The position numbers and the translations under genes are program-made. The notes beneath the pieces were generated by a model. It was given only the letters and a program-made list of their open reading frames with translations, was not told the DNA's origin and ran no database searches. DNA of 64,000 nt from Phocaeicola_A sp036804505 (lineage in GTDB: Bacteria; Bacteroidota; Bacteroidia; Bacteroidales; Bacteroidaceae): assembly GCA_036804505.1 (NCBI GenBank), contig DAIRSI010000003.1:1-64000 (forward strand). The letters are read 5' to 3'. Shown in pieces: positions 61,641 to 64,000 of this stretch (the first letter of the stretch is position 1; each line of letters starts with the position of its first letter).

Positions 61641-64000
61641 TTAGAATTGAACGTTTATACCTAAAGAGTATGTACGAGCTTGAGGATAGCGACCTGTATC
61701 CAATCCGGAGTAAAGGACACTTCCCTGACCGCATTCAGGATCTCCATATTTATTGTATCCGGAGATACAGAAGAGATTCTGGATAGATGCGTAGATTCGT
61801 GCACTAGTCAGGCGAAGAGACTTGATGAGATTCTTGTCGAAAGTATATCCGATTTGCAAATTATTGATTTTCAAGAAATCACCATTCTTAATCCAATAAT
61901 CTGAACAGCGTGTATTGTAGTTCAAGTCGGTGATGGACAAGCGAGGATATTTTCCTGTTGTGTTTGAAGAAGACCAAGCATCATTGGTAACTTCTTTCAG
62001 AATATTGGATACGCAGTCATCACAAGGAGTCATGGTTGAAAGCTTCATGGCTGAATAGGAAAGAAGATCCTGTCCGAGTACACCATACATATAAATCGAG
62101 AAATCCCAATTCTTATAACTTGCATTCAAGTTTAATCCGTAGTTCAAATCTGGGAATCCGTTTCCAAGTACACACATATCATTACTGTCGATATGACCGT
62201 CACCGTTGATATCTTTATATTTTAAATCTCCAAGTTGAGTCTTTGTTTCCTGATATTGAGTGAATCCGGCTGCAACAGCCTTGGCATTCAATTGGTCGAG
62301 TTCTGCCTGGCTAGTAAAGATGCCATCGCACTTATATCCGTAAAAAGAACCTACAGCATAACCTTCACGGCAGATTGAGTGGTTGTCCCAATGAAGTCCT
62401 CCACCTACTGCACCTACATTGCTACCGTCGTTTGTAGTTCCGGAGTTCGTATTGAATAAATCGGAACCGCATTCGATAACCTTATTACTTAATGTAGAAC
62501 CTGTCAATGTGGCTCCGAAAGTCCAGTCACTTCCAACCTTTGTATTGTAAGCTACACTGAATTCGAATCCTTTGTTGCGAATTTTACCGAAGTTAGTATA
62601 AACTGAAGAGAAACCGGTAGAAGGACGCATAGTCTGATATAATAACAGATCTTTGGCAGTACGGACGAAATAATCCATGGTGATGTTCAACTTGTTGTTG
62701 AATAACCCTAAATCTATACCTCCATTCCATTGTTCATTGGTTTCCCATTTCAAATTGGTATCTATGACGCTTTGTTGAGCATATCCGTTTGCATTCGTGA
62801 AAGCCTGACTGCTTGTCCCCATGGCATAATAATGATACAAACAATTTGAGGAACTTAATTGGTTTACAGACAAGTCTGTTGCACCACCTGCATTACCTGT
62901 ACGTCCCCAACCCAAGCGGAGTTTCAAATTACTGATTTCAGGAATATCCTTCATGAAACTTTCTTCCGATACACGCCAAGCCAAAGCAGCTGATGGGAAA
63001 GTTCCCCAGCGATTACCGGAACCGAAGTTTGAAGATCCATCACGACGTACAGTAGCTGTTGCTATATAGCGATCTTTGAAACTGTACATGGCACGACCAA
63101 AGTAGGAAATGTAACGAGTTTTCAAGTTGAATGCGCCACTGCAATCTTTTGTTGACAAATCATTGGTAAGATTAATGCTGCGGATATTTGAAGCCGGAAA
63201 ATCTTTTGCATAAACATGTTGCCAATTACCTAAGCTGTTACTGACAGAATTTCCTGCCATCAATGTAAGATTATGCACATCGTTTTTCCAATTGTATGTA
63301 AAATAGTTTTCAATGGCAAGATTGTTGCTTTGTGCCGGATCCATCGAGAATTCTTCAACACCCGAATAACCATAAATGGTGATTGGCTGACCATTGTTGT
63401 AACGACTTTTTAATTGTGTCCAATTGTAACCGTCTTTTGCATAGAAATTATAGGAACCGATGCTTCTGAAGGTTAGTCCTTTGAATAACTTGATGTCTGC
63501 ATAAGCACTTGCGAAAACTTGATTGACTTTTGTCATGCCTCCTAATTCCATTTGGATTGCATAAGGATTATCAAATCCTTTTCCTATTTCATTAGGACTT
63601 GAAGTTTGATAATATATACCGTATGTGCCATCAGCATTCTTAACATTAGGGCTTACATAACTTCCGTTATCGTCAATGTAGTCCATAGTTGGAGTATAAA
63701 ATGCCATATCACGTAAGGATGACAAGTTGACGTTATTGCCTAATCCGGAGTTACTTCCATGTGATTCTGTATGAACAAAGTTAATGTCGCCTCCAATTTC
63801 GATGAAGTCTGCCACATTAGTTTTTACATTAGCACGTGCTGTCAATCTCTTATAGTTGGTGTTAACAACGATACCGTCATTATTCAAATAACCTACAGAG
63901 AATGTGGATTGAGTTTTCTCGGTACCTCCTGAAACAGACAGATCATATTGTTGTTTCAATGAAGAACGAGTCATCTCTTTTTGCCAGTCGATTGTCTTTC
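61641..64000 (-). CDS. SusC-family receptor, C-terminal 786 residues (cut by window end)
   Basis: The frame stays open to the right edge, so the signal peptide, regulatory domain and plug are outside the window. The visible part begins inside the region KTIDWQKEMTRSSLKQQYDL and covers most of the barrel, including SYFGRAMYSFKDRYIATATV, WETNEQWNGGIDLGLFNNKL, YKDINGDGHIDSNDM and the ending YSLGINVQF. It matches the SusC at 56149-59373 along its full visible length, often identically. The pair probably arose by tandem duplication of a whole susCD unit. An ATG at 63974 is internal, not the start. Confidence 0.94.
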   Translation of the reverse strand, partial: KTIDWQKEMTRSSLKQQYDLSVSGGTEKTQSTFSVGYLNNDGIVVNTNYKRLTARANVKTNVADFIEIGGDINFVHTESHGSNSGLGNNVNLSSLRDMAFYTPTMDYIDDNGSYVSPNVKNADGTYGIYYQTSSPNEIGKGFDNPYAIQMELGGMTKVNQVFASAYADIKLFKGLTFRSIGSYNFYAKDGYNWTQLKSRYNNGQPITIYGYSGVEEFSMDPAQSNNLAIENYFTYNWKNDVHNLTLMAGNSVSNSLGNWQHVYAKDFPASNIRSINLTNDLSTKDCSGAFNLKTRYISYFGRAMYSFKDRYIATATVRRDGSSNFGSGNRWGTFPSAALAWRVSEESFMKDIPEISNLKLRLGWGRTGNAGGATDLSVNQLSSSNCLYHYYAMGTSSQAFTNANGYAQQSVIDTNLKWETNEQWNGGIDLGLFNNKLNITMDYFVRTAKDLLLYQTMRPSTGFSSVYTNFGKIRNKGFEFSVAYNTKVGSDWTFGATLTGSTLSNKVIECGSDLFNTNSGTTNDGSNVGAVGGGLHWDNHSICREGYAVGSFYGYKCDGIFTSQAELDQLNAKAVAAGFTQYQETKTQLGDLKYKDINGDGHIDSNDMCVLGNGFPDLNYGLNLNASYKNWDFSIYMYGVLGQDLLSYSAMKLSTMTPCDDCVSNILKEVTNDAWSSSNTTGKYPRLSITDLNYNTRCSDYWIKNGDFLKINNLQIGYTFDKNLIKSLRLTSARIYASIQNLFCISGYNKYGDPECGQGSVLYSGLDTGRYPQARTYSLGINVQF

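Overview
This 64 kb window looks like a chromosomal piece from a gut-type member of the Bacteroidales (Bacteroides, Phocaeicola or Prevotella-like). The evidence is four SusC/SusD pairs, two ECF sigma/FecR anti-sigma pairs with STN-domain SusC receptors, many secreted glycoside hydrolases, and promoters that fit the Bacteroidota -33 TTTG / -7 TAnnTTTG pattern. No rRNA, tRNA, CRISPR array or insertion-sequence transposase was seen. Genus and species cannot be settled from the sequence alone.

Layout. 1-0.34 kb: the end of an unrecognised gene and its terminator. 0.6-0.75 kb: an array of 22-bp repeats with inverted flanks. 0.8-1.4 kb: a periplasmic nitroreductase (-). 1.5-13.6 kb: plant-polysaccharide-type enzymes: GH140-like, a GH78 rhamnosidase fused to a sialidase-like propeller, GH115 (-), a CE1-type esterase, GH43 and GH51. 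Together they fit a rhamnose-, glucuronate- and arabinose-decorated glycan such as arabinogalactan or glucuronoarabinoxylan (inference). 13.7-16.9 kb: a DUF6057-like membrane protein followed by a propeller lipoprotein with a CxxCH motif.

17.0-33.0 kb: a polysaccharide utilization locus (PUL) with ECF sigma, FecR, SusC and SusD, two tandem GH95-like enzymes, a GH20 homologue that lacks its catalytic Glu, an endonuclease/exonuclease/phosphatase-family protein and an S1-type sulfatase. Fucosidase-like, hexosaminidase-like and sulfatase genes under ECF/anti-sigma control resemble host-glycan loci (inference). 33.0-34.4 kb: a DUF4143 ATPase (-) whose promoter carries three 14-bp boxes phased at exactly 33 bp. 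Next to it lies a ~370-bp noncoding element with 26-bp perfect terminal inverted repeats. 35.1-47.8 kb: a second ECF/FecR/SusCD PUL with an SGNH hydrolase, an unassigned secreted protein, a GH97 and a decayed GH29 fucosidase fragment.

47.9-48.0 kb: a second four-unit 22-bp array. 48.1-54.2 kb: an outer-membrane barrel protein and two translationally coupled sensor histidine kinases with no response regulator beside them. 54.3-64.0 kb (-): two tandem, clearly paralogous SusC/SusD pairs, the outer one cut by the window end. Each SusD is followed within 5 nt by an identical 42-nt element that can form two mutually exclusive hairpins, then a terminator.
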